Shown: positions 1 through 6,688, counted from the first letter of the stretch. The stretch is DNA of 19,601 nucleotides from JACCXJ01 sp052387115 (GCA_052387115.1 JBQTJM010000060.1:1-19601); one strand, 5' to 3'. Translations and numbers: made by a program. The notes: a model not told the origin generated them from the sequence alone.

Positions 1-141
1 TGGGTCGAACGAAGGCGTTCCGATCGCTTCTCGCAGGGCCGAGCGCCCATCGGCATCGGTGAGAAACGTTTGGCGCCGGTAGGTGTTGACGGTGAAGAAA
101 TAGGCGCCACCTGGCACGTGGGCGCGACGATAATCCGGCAT
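1..141 (-). CDS. REP-associated tyrosine transposase (RAYT), N-terminal part, runs off the window
   Basis: The first 47 codons are visible and the gene continues past the left edge. The start MPDYRRAHVPGGAYFFTVNT is the hallmark N-terminus of RAYT proteins (Y1 transposase superfamily, TnpA_REP). These single-domain HUH nucleases bind and cut REP hairpins. The catalytic HxH and tyrosine lie beyond the window, so activity cannot be judged. I chose the ATG at 141 because family members start M-P-x-Y-R-R; an in-frame ATG at 159 would add six residues. Neither start has a clear Shine-Dalgarno sequence. A GTAG-headed GC hairpin (164-183) lies 22 bases upstream, the arrangement expected of a RAYT with its cognate REP. 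The truncated ATPase gene ends at that hairpin. Confidence 0.85.
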   Translation of the reverse strand, partial: MPDYRRAHVPGGAYFFTVNTYRRQTFLTDADGRSALREAIGTPSFDP

Positions 142-163
142 GAGGGAATCATATCGCATGAAC

Positions 164-183
164 GGCGCGGGCACGCGCCCTAC
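164..183 (-). repeat. REP-like element: GTAG head plus GC-rich hairpin
   Basis: Read on the minus strand, 183 to 180 is GTAG. It is followed by a 6-bp perfect stem (GGCGCG / CGCGCC) around the loop TGCC. A conserved GTAG or GGAG tetranucleotide before a GC hairpin is the known signature of REPs recognised by RAYT proteins, and this one sits 22 bases upstream of the RAYT start. The TAG of GTAG is also the stop codon of the truncated ATPase. Only one copy was noticed in this window, so its repetitive nature is inferred. Confidence 0.6.
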
Positions 184-569
184 GCTTGCTGCGAGATGGT
201 CTCGATGCGGCCGGCGAGCGATTCCGAGGACTGTTGCAGGAGGGCGGGCGATGCGCTCCCCAGGATGAGAAACCGGGCCGGCAGGGGGCGCCGATCGGAC
301 AGGACCCGCAGGATTGGAAACAGATCCGGCCGGCGCTGGACCTCGTCGATGACGACGATCCCACGCAAGCCCGCGAACGCGGTCACGGGCTCGGACAGGC
401 GCGCCAGGCTGGTCGAGTCCTCAAGATCGAAATAATGGGCGGAATCCGGGGATACCAGTTGACGGGCGAGCGTCGTCTTGCCGCATTGACGGGGCCCGAT
501 CAAGGCCACGACGCGGCTTCGGGCCAGCGCCCGGCGCACCCGTCCGAGTAACTCGGAACGCTCGATCAC
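180..569 (-). pseudogene. Truncated AAA ATPase (ATP-binding/DUF4143 family), N-terminal fragment
   Basis: The fragment has 129 residues from a GTG start at 569. A Walker A (GPRQCGKTT) lies near residues 25-33, a Walker B-like stretch ending in DEVQ near residues 72-78, and a sensor-like GSASP near 103-107. These belong to the ATP-binding proteins that carry a C-terminal DUF4143 domain, which are usually about 380-420 residues long. Here the frame stops right after the conserved SLAGRIE segment, so the rest of the protein is missing. The stop codon falls inside the REP-like GTAG hairpin upstream of the RAYT gene, so a REP/RAYT-associated rearrangement probably removed the 3' two-thirds. A stop (TGA) lies 24 bases upstream of the GTG, and no good Shine-Dalgarno is present. 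Family members may work as mobile or toxin-antitoxin-associated ATPases, but their function is poorly defined. The fragment is probably not functional. Confidence 0.8.
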
Positions 570-579
570 CGGTCGATGG

Positions 580-620
580 CACCATGAAAATCAAACACCG
601 GATGTTCGATTTTCATGGTG
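580..620. repeat. 41-base near-perfect inverted repeat (hairpin)
   Basis: Arms CACCATGAAAATC (580-592) and GATTTTCATGGTG (608-620) are perfectly complementary. After one A-C mismatch (593/607) a further 4 bp pair, leaving the 5-base loop CCGGA. The palindrome lies 10 bases upstream of the GTG start of the truncated ATPase. It is AT-richer than its surroundings and has no T-tract after either arm. It could be an operator, a transcript-end hairpin or a small repeat of a mobile element; the sequence alone does not decide. Confidence 0.7.
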
Positions 621-682
621 GTCCGGGGACGCATGTCGAGGTTGGGAAAGGCGTCCCATCGCCGCGTTGACGGCGTTACCGG

Positions 683-865
683 CTAGATGCGTCCTCGGGG
701 ATGGAGACCCTCCACTGGCTCGGCCTCGCGGTCCCACTCGTGCCGCCCTCGGACCATGCCGCGCGCCAGGAACTCGCCCTCGCCCAACGGACGGCCGTCA
801 CGCGCCGTGATGAGACCGTAGTGCCCGCCCGGCACCTCGACCAAGACCGCGAGGCCGATGCCCAA
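683..865 (-). CDS. Possible small protein or gene remnant downstream of the FAH-family gene
   Basis: Unrecognised. After the stop of the FAH-family gene (926) the same frame stays open to 683, and the codons show the same GC-rich third positions as real genes nearby. The only usual-type start is TTG at 865, which gives 60 residues (LGIGLAVLVEVPGGHYGLIT and on, ending HPRGRI). Counting from the upstream stop, 81 codons are open. No Shine-Dalgarno precedes the TTG. The peptide is acidic and basic residue-rich, with no membrane segment or known motif that I can name. It may be a short real gene, the decayed tail of another gene, or a chance open frame in GC-rich DNA. Apart from this frame and the hairpin at 580-620, I see nothing in 570-925. 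Confidence 0.3.
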   Translation of the reverse strand: MGIGLAVLVEVPGGHYGLITARDGRPLGEGEFLARGMVRGRHEWDREAEPVEGLHPRGRI

Positions 866-925
866 ACAATCGGGATGATCCAGCCCATCGTCCTCCCGAG
901 CTCGCGGAGCGATGCCGCCCCTCTG

Positions 926-1798
926 CTAGATGCGGGCGCTGTCGGTCGGTTCCTCGATGACCCGGTTCTCGATGTGGCCGATCCCTTCGACCTCGACCCG
1001 CACCACGTCGCCGATCCTGAGGTACCCCCGCGGCTTCATCAGGACCCCGACCCCGCTGCAGGTGCCGGTCGAGACGATGTCGCCCGGCTCCAGCGTGAAG
1101 GCGGTGGACAGGACTTCTACCTGCTCATAACAATTGAAGATCATGTGGCGGGTGTTGGAGGACTGGCGCAGGCCGCCGTTGACCCAGGTCCTGAGGTCCA
1201 GCGCATGGGGGTCAGGGACCTCGTCCGGCGTCACGATCCACGGGCCGATGGGGCCATGGGTGTCGAAGGACTTGCCGAGCGTCATGGTCGGCGCGCGCGC
1301 CTGCCAGTCGCGCACCGAGACATCGTTGACGACCAGAAAACCCGCGATCACCTCCCGCGCGCGCTCCTTCGGGACATGCCGGCAGCGGCGGCCGATCACG
1401 TACCCGAGCTCGCCCTCGTAGTCGAGCTTTTCCGACACCCTGGGTCGGTGGATGGGATCGTAAGGACCGTTCACGCAGGTCGACTGCTTGTTGAAGAAGG
1501 CCGGGAACTCCGGGCGCTCGCGGCCCGTTTCGGCGATGTGGTCGGCATAGTTCAAGCCGATGGCCAAGAACTTGGGCGGGCGCGGCACAGGCGGACCGAG
1601 ATGCACCGCTTCCAGCGGGATCCGCCCCCGGCCGCTTTCGATGAGGCTAGCGAGCGTTTCGAGCGCCGGCCGGCCGGCCGTGAGGAACCCGAGCATGTCC
1701 CGTGGCAGCCCCGGCGCGGCCGCACCATCCGCGACCTCGTTTCCGATCAGTGCGCCGATGCGGGTCTCGCCGTCATGCGTAAAGGTGACGAGCTTCAT
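926..1798 (-). CDS. Fumarylacetoacetate hydrolase (FAH) family protein
   Basis: A 290-residue protein of full family length. Members hydrolyse or isomerise beta-diketo or acylpyruvate substrates (fumarylpyruvate, 2-hydroxyhepta-2,4-diene-1,7-dioate and others) using a divalent metal. The N-terminal cap spans about residues 1-70. The FAH core starts at KFLAIGLNYADH (76-87). Likely metal ligands are Glu128 and Glu130 in DYEGEL and Asp159 in NDVSVRDWQ. The active-site glycine/threonine loop is STGTCSGVG (243-251). The ATG at 1798 is preceded by only a weak GATGAG. The gene diverges from the glutathione S-transferase at 1938, with 139 bases between them. That pairing hints at catabolism or detoxification of a ring-cleavage product such as a maleyl compound, but the substrate cannot be read from the sequence. 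Confidence 0.92.
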   Translation of the reverse strand: MKLVTFTHDGETRIGALIGNEVADGAAAPGLPRDMLGFLTAGRPALETLASLIESGRGRIPLEAVHLGPPVPRPPKFLAIGLNYADHIAETGRERPEFPAFFNKQSTCVNGPYDPIHRPRVSEKLDYEGELGYVIGRRCRHVPKERAREVIAGFLVVNDVSVRDWQARAPTMTLGKSFDTHGPIGPWIVTPDEVPDPHALDLRTWVNGGLRQSSNTRHMIFNCYEQVEVLSTAFTLEPGDIVSTGTCSGVGVLMKPRGYLRIGDVVRVEVEGIGHIENRVIEEPTDSARI

Positions 1799-1937
1799 CT
1801 CATCAGTAGGTCAATCGGCTGGCGGAAGCGCGGCCCGATGCGTAGTATGGCACAGCGGCCCGGCGATTTATCCCGGCCAGGTTCGATCTACCAGGCGAGG
1901 CGTGCCAAGCCCGTGAGAATGAAACTGGAGGTATCCT

Positions 1938-2591
1938 ATGGCGATTACGTTCTATTGCGGTTCGGGCTCACCCCCGGCCTGGCGGGTGTGGTTGGCCTTG
2001 GAGCACAAGCGGCTCCCTTACAGCTTGCAGATGCTGTCCTTCTCGGGGAGCGACCTCAAGACCGAAGACTTCGCGCGACTCAACCCGCGCAGGAAGGTCC
2101 CGGTCCTCACCGACGGGGGGTTTACGCTGTACGAGTCGGTGGCCATCATGGAGTACCTGGACGATCGCTATCCCGATGCCGGCGATGGGAGGCTCTTCGC
2201 GGAGGACATACAGGCCCGCGCCCTCACGCGGCGTTTGATCCAGGAGGTCGACCATTATCTCGCCCCGGCCACGGGCCCGATGCTTCGCGAGGTCTTCTAC
2301 AAGCCCGAGTCAGAGCGCGATGCAACCGTGATCGCGGCGGGTCGCGAGAAGCTTGCGGCCGAGCTTCGGTTCTTCGAGGGCGAATTGCGCGGGGATTACC
2401 TCGTAGGCCCCTTGAGCGCCGCGGACCATGCCCTCTATCCGATGCTGGCCTTGACCTTGCGGGCGGACCTCAAAGACGCCCGCGCCGACGTCCGCGGCCT
2501 CATCGGTCCCAAGCTCGCCGACTGGATGGGGCGGATCGAGGCCCTTCCGTATTACGAGAAGACCTATCCACCTCATTGGAAGCCGGCCTGA
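1938..2591 (+). CDS. Glutathione S-transferase family protein
   Basis: A 217-residue cytosolic GST. The N-terminal thioredoxin-like domain (about 1-80) has a catalytic-region SPPAWRVWLAL (11-21), the cis-proline KVPVL (53-57) and the glutathione-binding ES pair (66-67). An all-helical C-terminal domain follows (about 90-210). The SxxxWRV pattern resembles zeta/theta-like GSTs, some of which are maleyl-compound isomerases that act with FAH-family hydrolases such as the divergent neighbour. That functional link is inference. The ATG at 1938 is supported by GGAGG at 1927-1931 with a 6-base spacer. Confidence 0.92.
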   Translation: MAITFYCGSGSPPAWRVWLALEHKRLPYSLQMLSFSGSDLKTEDFARLNPRRKVPVLTDGGFTLYESVAIMEYLDDRYPDAGDGRLFAEDIQARALTRRLIQEVDHYLAPATGPMLREVFYKPESERDATVIAAGREKLAAELRFFEGELRGDYLVGPLSAADHALYPMLALTLRADLKDARADVRGLIGPKLADWMGRIEALPYYEKTYPPHWKPA

Positions 2592-2658
2592 GCGCGGCGA
2601 GCTGCGCGATACGGCCGGACAGAGATCCGCGGCCAGCATCGGCCGACCGGAGGGGGGA

Positions 2659-3459
2659 ATGGGGATGCGCAAAGAGCTGATCGACATCGTTGGTATGCTG
2701 GTTCGCCGCGGGCGGGTGGTGGTCACCGGACTCGCGATCGCGAGCGCCATGGGCCCCGCCCTGTCCGGCAATTATGCGCCTATGACGCGCGAGCAGGCGC
2801 TGGCGGTCCTGGCTGGCGCCGGCGCGGATCAGAGACCGGACCTGCGCAACCGGGACTTCCGGGGACAGGACCTCTCCGGTGTGGACTTCAAGGGCGCGGA
2901 CCTCTTCGGCACGCACCTGCACGGCGTGCCGCTCAAGGGCGCCAAGCTCGCGCGCACCAACCTCGACATCACCATCCTGCGCGACGCCGACCTCGAGGGG
3001 GCGGACCTCCGTGGGGCCAGCATCTTCGGGGTGGTGCTCGTGGACGCCAACCTGAAGGGCGCCGACCTCACGGGGGCGCGTCTCATCGCCGATCTCCAGC
3101 GCGCCAACCTCGACGGGGCGACGCTCGTCCAGGGGCGTTTCGGCGCGGACATGAAGAACCAGCCCATGGGCAAGCTCAGCACGCGCATGGTCAGTGCCAA
3201 GCTCAGAGGGGCGGATCTGACCGGCACCGATCTGTCCGGATGCGACGTGCGCTTCGCGGATTTCACCGGCGCCAATCTGACCGACACCGATCTGTCGCGC
3301 TGCGACCTGCGCGCCGCCGACTTCACCGCTGCCGACATGACCCGCACGCGCCTCACCGAAGCCACCCTGGATGGGGCGAAGTTCCATCAGATCAAGGGCC
3401 GCGACACGCTCATCGGCCTCGACAGCGCGACGGGCCGGGACGCGGCCAGCTTCGACTGA
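2659..3459 (+). CDS. Secreted pentapeptide-repeat protein
   Basis: A 266-residue protein with A(D/N)LxG-type pentapeptides in two blocks, about residues 61-157 and 180-243. These would form a right-handed quadrilateral beta-helix. A region without repeats (about 158-179, MKNQPMGKLSTRM and flanks) interrupts the two blocks. The N-terminus has a basic stretch (RRGR) and a hydrophobic segment (VVVTGLAIASAMGPALSG, 20-37), so it looks exported or membrane-anchored. Residues 41-57 (PMTREQALAVLAGAGAD) form a short helical region before the repeats. The ATG at 2659 follows GGAGG at 2649-2653. The function is unknown; pentapeptide proteins include gyrase mimics and scaffold modules. The DUF4231 gene follows 35 bases later on the same strand, so the two may be co-transcribed. 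Confidence 0.88.
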   Translation: MGMRKELIDIVGMLVRRGRVVVTGLAIASAMGPALSGNYAPMTREQALAVLAGAGADQRPDLRNRDFRGQDLSGVDFKGADLFGTHLHGVPLKGAKLARTNLDITILRDADLEGADLRGASIFGVVLVDANLKGADLTGARLIADLQRANLDGATLVQGRFGADMKNQPMGKLSTRMVSAKLRGADLTGTDLSGCDVRFADFTGANLTDTDLSRCDLRAADFTAADMTRTRLTEATLDGAKFHQIKGRDTLIGLDSATGRDAASFD

Positions 3460-3494
3460 AGCACAACCGAAATTAAATAAGAGGGGATTCGCGC

Positions 3495-4028
3495 ATGCTG
3501 TCCGACAACCATGTCCCAACGGTCAAACCCGCCTGGATGTCGCCCATCGAAACGCGCCAGGAGCGGGCCGACTATTATTTCCGAACGGTCCTGGAGGGCC
3601 AGCGCGAGTGGTACTCGAAGGGCGCCCGGAAACAAAAGCGCCGCTATTTGGCATTCTCCATCTGCGTCATCGTCCTTGGCGCGCTGATTTCGCTACTCCA
3701 AGTGCTGGATACGGCGGTTTGGGTACCATTTCTTACCGCCGCGCTAGGTGCCGCCGTCGCCATCAGCCGGGCGGTGGATGCCTTGCTGCGTCCCGGCGAG
3801 ACCTGGCAAGCCTACCGCAAGGCCTCCGAAGGCATGAAACGCGAATACCGCCTGTATCTCAACAACGCGGATGCATACGCCGCCGCAGAGGACGAGGCCA
3901 GCGCCTATCGCCTCCTGGTCGAGCGGGTCGAAGCCATTATCGCCGAGGAACAGCAACTCTTCTGGCAGTCTCAAGCCAAGGGTGGGTCCCAGCAGGAACC
4001 ACCGAAAGTGCCTGAGCAAGGCGCATGA
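3495..4028 (+). CDS. DUF4231 (SLATT-like) two-TM membrane protein
   Basis: A 177-residue protein whose central pair of hydrophobic helices (about 51-70 and 74-93) is separated by a short turn. A basic, helical N-terminal stretch (RKQKRRY before TM1) precedes it and a long helical C-terminal tail (about 104-160) follows. This is the layout of DUF4231, which has been grouped with SLATT-type two-TM domains. SLATT proteins are predicted pore-forming effectors in nucleotide-signalled bacterial conflict systems. The family assignment rests on layout and sequence feel, not a profile search. A start at ATG 3495 follows GAGGGG (3481-3486). It lies just after a pentapeptide-repeat gene and 27 bases before a TIR-like stub. 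No nucleotide-sensing (SLOG/SMODS) gene is visible next to it. Confidence 0.8.
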   Translation: MLSDNHVPTVKPAWMSPIETRQERADYYFRTVLEGQREWYSKGARKQKRRYLAFSICVIVLGALISLLQVLDTAVWVPFLTAALGAAVAISRAVDALLRPGETWQAYRKASEGMKREYRLYLNNADAYAAAEDEASAYRLLVERVEAIIAEEQQLFWQSQAKGGSQQEPPKVPEQGA

Positions 4029-4055
4029 GAGAATCTTCAACGGCTGCCGGACGGG

Positions 4056-4184
4056 ATGACCGCGATATTCATCAGCCACAGCAGCGGCTACCACGCGGCG
4101 GATCCCGGCATTCGCTGCCGGATCGACATGCGTTATCCCATGATCCCGATGCCCGCTAGCGCCCGCGCTGATAAGTCCCGATGA
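4056..4184 (+). pseudogene. TIR-domain gene stub (N-terminal remnant)
   Basis: A 42-codon frame begins MTAIFISHSS, the characteristic first beta-strand and turn of bacterial TIR-domain proteins. After about residue 10 the similarity ends (GYHAADPGIRCRIDMR and on), with none of the later TIR motifs such as the LFLDFD-type strand or the catalytic glutamate region. The frame ends inside the convergent PEBP-like gene (4156-4749). This looks like a TIR gene whose body was deleted, leaving the start. The match is only ten residues, so chance similarity cannot be excluded. It lies 27 bases after the SLATT-like DUF4231 gene, and TIR and SLATT domains both occur in bacterial conflict systems. Confidence 0.4.
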
Positions 4185-4749
4185 GCTCGGCCTCGCCCAG
4201 GATGTGCCCGGCCATCGCCTGCTCCAGCTCGGCCTTGGTGGCCTGGGGCAGCGACAGCACGGTATCGAGGGCGTAGAGCCTGTGGAAGTAGCGATGGCGC
4301 CCGATGGGGGGGCAGGGGCCGCCATAGCCCGTGCGTCCCCAGTCGTTGTGCCCCTCTTTGGTCCCCGGCGGGAGCGCCGCTGGACCGACCGCTTCGGGCA
4401 GGCCCTTGGCGCTGGGCGGGAGGTCGTAGAGCACCCAGTGTACCCAGATGCGCTTGGGGGCTTTGGGATCGGGCACGTCGGGGTCGTGCACGATGAGCGC
4501 GAGGCTCCGGGTCCCCGGCGGGACTTCGGACCAGTAGAGCGGCGGCGAGCGATCGGACCCGTCGCAGGTGTATTGCCGCGGGATCTCCGCCTGGTGGGCG
4601 AAGGCCGGGGAGGTGATGGCCAAAGAAGTGATCGGGACAGGCATGGCGGGGTCGCCTCCGGGTGTCGTGTCGGCCGCCGCGACCGCGGCGGGCCAGGGGC
4701 CCAACAGTAGAGAAAGTTGGGCGAGCAGCATGAAAAGGGAGGGAGTCAT
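4156..4749 (-). CDS. Secreted YbhB/YbcL-family (PEBP-like, Raf kinase inhibitor-like) protein
   Basis: A 197-residue protein. It starts with a signal peptide (hydrophobic segment about 4-25, likely cleaved near AVAAADT). The PEBP fold follows, with the ligand-pocket motifs DGSDRSPPLYW (63-73), HDPDVPDP (88-95) and GYGGPCPP (141-148). Bacterial members are small periplasmic or cytosolic proteins of uncertain ligand; they are usually annotated as phospholipid-binding-like. The open frame extends much further upstream, but that part is the antisense-frame shadow of icd. The ATG at 4749 gives the signal peptide and a normal family length. There is no clear Shine-Dalgarno. It follows icd on the same strand after 50 bases that contain a 7-base tandem repeat. 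Confidence 0.9.
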   Translation of the reverse strand: MTPSLFMLLAQLSLLLGPWPAAVAAADTTPGGDPAMPVPITSLAITSPAFAHQAEIPRQYTCDGSDRSPPLYWSEVPPGTRSLALIVHDPDVPDPKAPKRIWVHWVLYDLPPSAKGLPEAVGPAALPPGTKEGHNDWGRTGYGGPCPPIGRHRYFHRLYALDTVLSLPQATKAELEQAMAGHILGEAELIGTYQRGR

Positions 4750-4765
4750 AGCGGGCTGGTGGATG

Positions 4766-4786
4766 TGAATGGTGAATGGTGAATGG
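4766..4786. repeat. Three tandem copies of a 7-base unit (TGAATGG)
   Basis: TGAATGG is repeated exactly three times in the 50-base gap between the icd stop and the PEBP-like gene. It could be a slippage-prone microsatellite that changes spacing between the genes. On the minus strand, the transcribed one, it reads CCATTCA. Confidence 0.85.
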
Positions 4787-4799
4787 AGTGGCGGCCGCT

Positions 4800-6566
4800 T
4801 CACAGCACCACCGGTTCCCAGCCGAACTCCTCGACGATCCGAAAGACATCGGTATCGCTCACGATCCCGACCGGGATGTCGTGCTCCTCGACCACGACGC
4901 GCCGGATGTTCGACTCGACCATGCGTGAGGAGCATTCCTGCAGCGACATGTCGGTGGGCACCGTGACGAGCGGTTTGCTCGCGATCTCCTCGACTTTGAC
5001 GCGGGCCGGAGAACGGTTGGCGTGCACGATGCGGCTGATGATGTCGCGCTGGGTCATGATGGCCCAAAGCCCATCCGTGCCGGGCTCGACGACCACGCTG
5101 CTGATCTCGCGCTCGCGCATCAGGTGCATGACCTCGCTCACGAACACTCCGGGTTTGACGGTCATGATGGGACTCGCGATGTCCCCGACCGTGTGTGGCG
5201 TCCGCCCCGAGGCCTTCATTTCCGCGATGGGCTCCGCGACGCGGCGGGCCTCGCGCTCGCGACGCTCTTCTTCGACGGCGCGTTCCCGTTCGGCGCGCCG
5301 CGCCCCGATGTCCACATCCGCCCCCATCTCTTCGATGAGCGCGTCGGCGAAACCGCTGGTCGAGACCTCGGTGGCCCCCGCCATGAGGCGCGCGAAGTCG
5401 TAGGTGACGATCTTTTTCTGGATGACCTCGGGAAAGGCGAAGGTGATGAGATCGGCGGCCTCCTTCCAACCCAGGTATTCGAGCATCATGACCCCGCTGA
5501 AGAGCAGGGAGCCGGGATTGACCTTGTCGAGGTTGGCGTACTTCGGGGCCGTGCCGTGGGTGGCCTCGAAGACCGCGACATGGTCCGCCATGTTGGCGCC
5601 GGGCGCGATGCCGACGCCACCGACCTCGGCCGCGATGGCGTCCGAAAGATAATCGCCGTTCAGGTTGGTGGTCGCGATGACATCGAACTCGTTGGGGCGC
5701 AGCAGCATGAGCTGGAACATGATGTCCGCGATGCGGTCCTTGATGACCACGCGACCTTCGGGGCGCTTGCCGCCGTAGACGCTGAAGAGATCGGCCTCGG
5801 TCACGGTCTCATCCGCGAACTCCTCGCGGGCGACCTCATAACCCCATTGCCGGAAGGCGCCCTCGGTGTATTTCTGGATGTTGCCCTTGTGGACCAGGGT
5901 GACGCTCTCCCGGCCATAGTCCAGGGCGTAGCGGATGGCCTTGCGTACCAGGCGCTTGCTGCCGAAGGCGCTCATGGGCTTGATCCCGAGCCCGGAATCT
6001 TCGAAGAACTCGGCCCCGAATTCGGTCTTGAGGAAGGCCTCGAGCTTCCTGGCCTCGGGGCTGCCGGCGCGGTATTCGATGCCCGCATAGACGTCTTCGG
6101 TGTTCTCGCGATAGATCACCACGTCCACGAGCTCGGGCGCGCGGAGCGGGGAGGGCACGCCCGGGTAGTAGCGCACCGGCCGCACGCAAGCGTACAGATC
6201 GAGATCCTGCCGGAGCGCCACGTTGAGCGAGCGGAAACCGCCTCCGACGGGCGTGGTCAGGGGGCCCTTGATGGAGATGATGATGTCGTTCATGACCTCC
6301 TTGGCCTCCTCGGGAAAGAAATCGCCGTCGTATTTCTCGGAGGCCTTCTCGCCCATGTACAGCTCCATCCAGCGGATCTTGCGCCGGCGCCCGTAGGCCT
6401 GCTCGACCGCCGCGTCCCAGACCCGCAGGCAAGCGCGGGTGATGTCCGGCCCGATCCCGTCGCCCTCGACGAAGCCCAAGATCGGATCGTCGGGCACCCG
6501 CAGCCGCCCGTTCTCCACCGTGATCTTGGTCCCCGCTTCGGGGTACTTTATATGTCGATAGCCCAT
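4800..6566 (-). CDS. icd: NADP-dependent isocitrate dehydrogenase fused to a C-terminal CBS-domain pair
   Basis: A 588-residue protein. Residues 1-415 are a complete E. coli-type Icd, catalysing isocitrate oxidative decarboxylation to 2-oxoglutarate in the TCA cycle. Visible signatures are EGDGIG (34-39), the substrate loop GGGFRSLNVALRQ with Ser113 (the residue phosphorylated by AceK in E. coli), HKGNI (226-230), NLNGDYLSDA (301-310) and HGTAPKY (337-343). Lys342, Tyr343, Tyr389 and Arg393 match the residues that select NADP. A charged arginine/glutamate-rich linker (about 420-450) leads to two CBS domains (about 460-515 and 525-580). CBS pairs bind adenosyl ligands such as AMP or ATP and gate enzyme activity. 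E. coli Icd (416 residues) has no such tail. The start at ATG 6566 follows GGGGAG (6580-6575); in-frame ATGs at 6572 and 6581 are possible. Allosteric control through CBS is inference. Confidence 0.95.
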   Translation of the reverse strand: MGYRHIKYPEAGTKITVENGRLRVPDDPILGFVEGDGIGPDITRACLRVWDAAVEQAYGRRRKIRWMELYMGEKASEKYDGDFFPEEAKEVMNDIIISIKGPLTTPVGGGFRSLNVALRQDLDLYACVRPVRYYPGVPSPLRAPELVDVVIYRENTEDVYAGIEYRAGSPEARKLEAFLKTEFGAEFFEDSGLGIKPMSAFGSKRLVRKAIRYALDYGRESVTLVHKGNIQKYTEGAFRQWGYEVAREEFADETVTEADLFSVYGGKRPEGRVVIKDRIADIMFQLMLLRPNEFDVIATTNLNGDYLSDAIAAEVGGVGIAPGANMADHVAVFEATHGTAPKYANLDKVNPGSLLFSGVMMLEYLGWKEAADLITFAFPEVIQKKIVTYDFARLMAGATEVSTSGFADALIEEMGADVDIGARRAERERAVEEERREREARRVAEPIAEMKASGRTPHTVGDIASPIMTVKPGVFVSEVMHLMREREISSVVVEPGTDGLWAIMTQRDIISRIVHANRSPARVKVEEIASKPLVTVPTDMSLQECSSRMVESNIRRVVVEEHDIPVGIVSDTDVFRIVEEFGWEPVVL

Positions 6567-6600
6567 GACCATGCTCCCCATGCTGTGACGGCAGCGTCTC

Positions 6601-6628
6601 ATTCTAACTCCCCCGTGGGGTTTGACGA
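6601..6628 (-). promoter_or_regulatory. Candidate sigma70-type promoter for icd
   Basis: On the minus strand TAGAAT (6606-6601, 5 of 6 to consensus) lies 16 bases after TCGTCA (6628-6623, 4 of 6). The predicted start site is about 28 bases before the icd ATG. By eye only. Confidence 0.4.
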
Positions 6629-6659
6629 GCATCGGTCCGGGGACTATCCGGAGGAGTCG

Positions 6660-6688
6660 TGGCACGGGCCTTCCGCGGCTGCTAGACT
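6660..6688 (+). promoter_or_regulatory. Candidate promoter for sorA
   Basis: TGGCAC (6660-6665), a 17-base spacer and TAGACT (6683-6688). The start site would fall about 28 bases before GTG 6723. A second option upstream is TTGACG (6622-6627), a 17-base spacer and TATCCG (6645-6650). The first has the same layout as the site before bacterioferritin. Confidence 0.35.

Noticed and set aside
701..2680. 659-codon open frame on the plus strand
   Set aside because: It lies opposite the FAH-family gene and partly over the GST gene in another frame. Its peptide is proline, arginine and alanine-rich with no motifs, as expected of a GC-rich shadow frame.
2659..3459. The pentapeptide protein as a Qnr-type gyrase protector
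   Set aside because: It has an N-terminal export or anchor segment and an interrupted repeat array, and there is no Qnr-specific feature that I can see.
2500..3519. 339-codon minus-strand frame opposite the pentapeptide gene
   Set aside because: The repeated look of its peptide is the antisense of the pentapeptide repeats.
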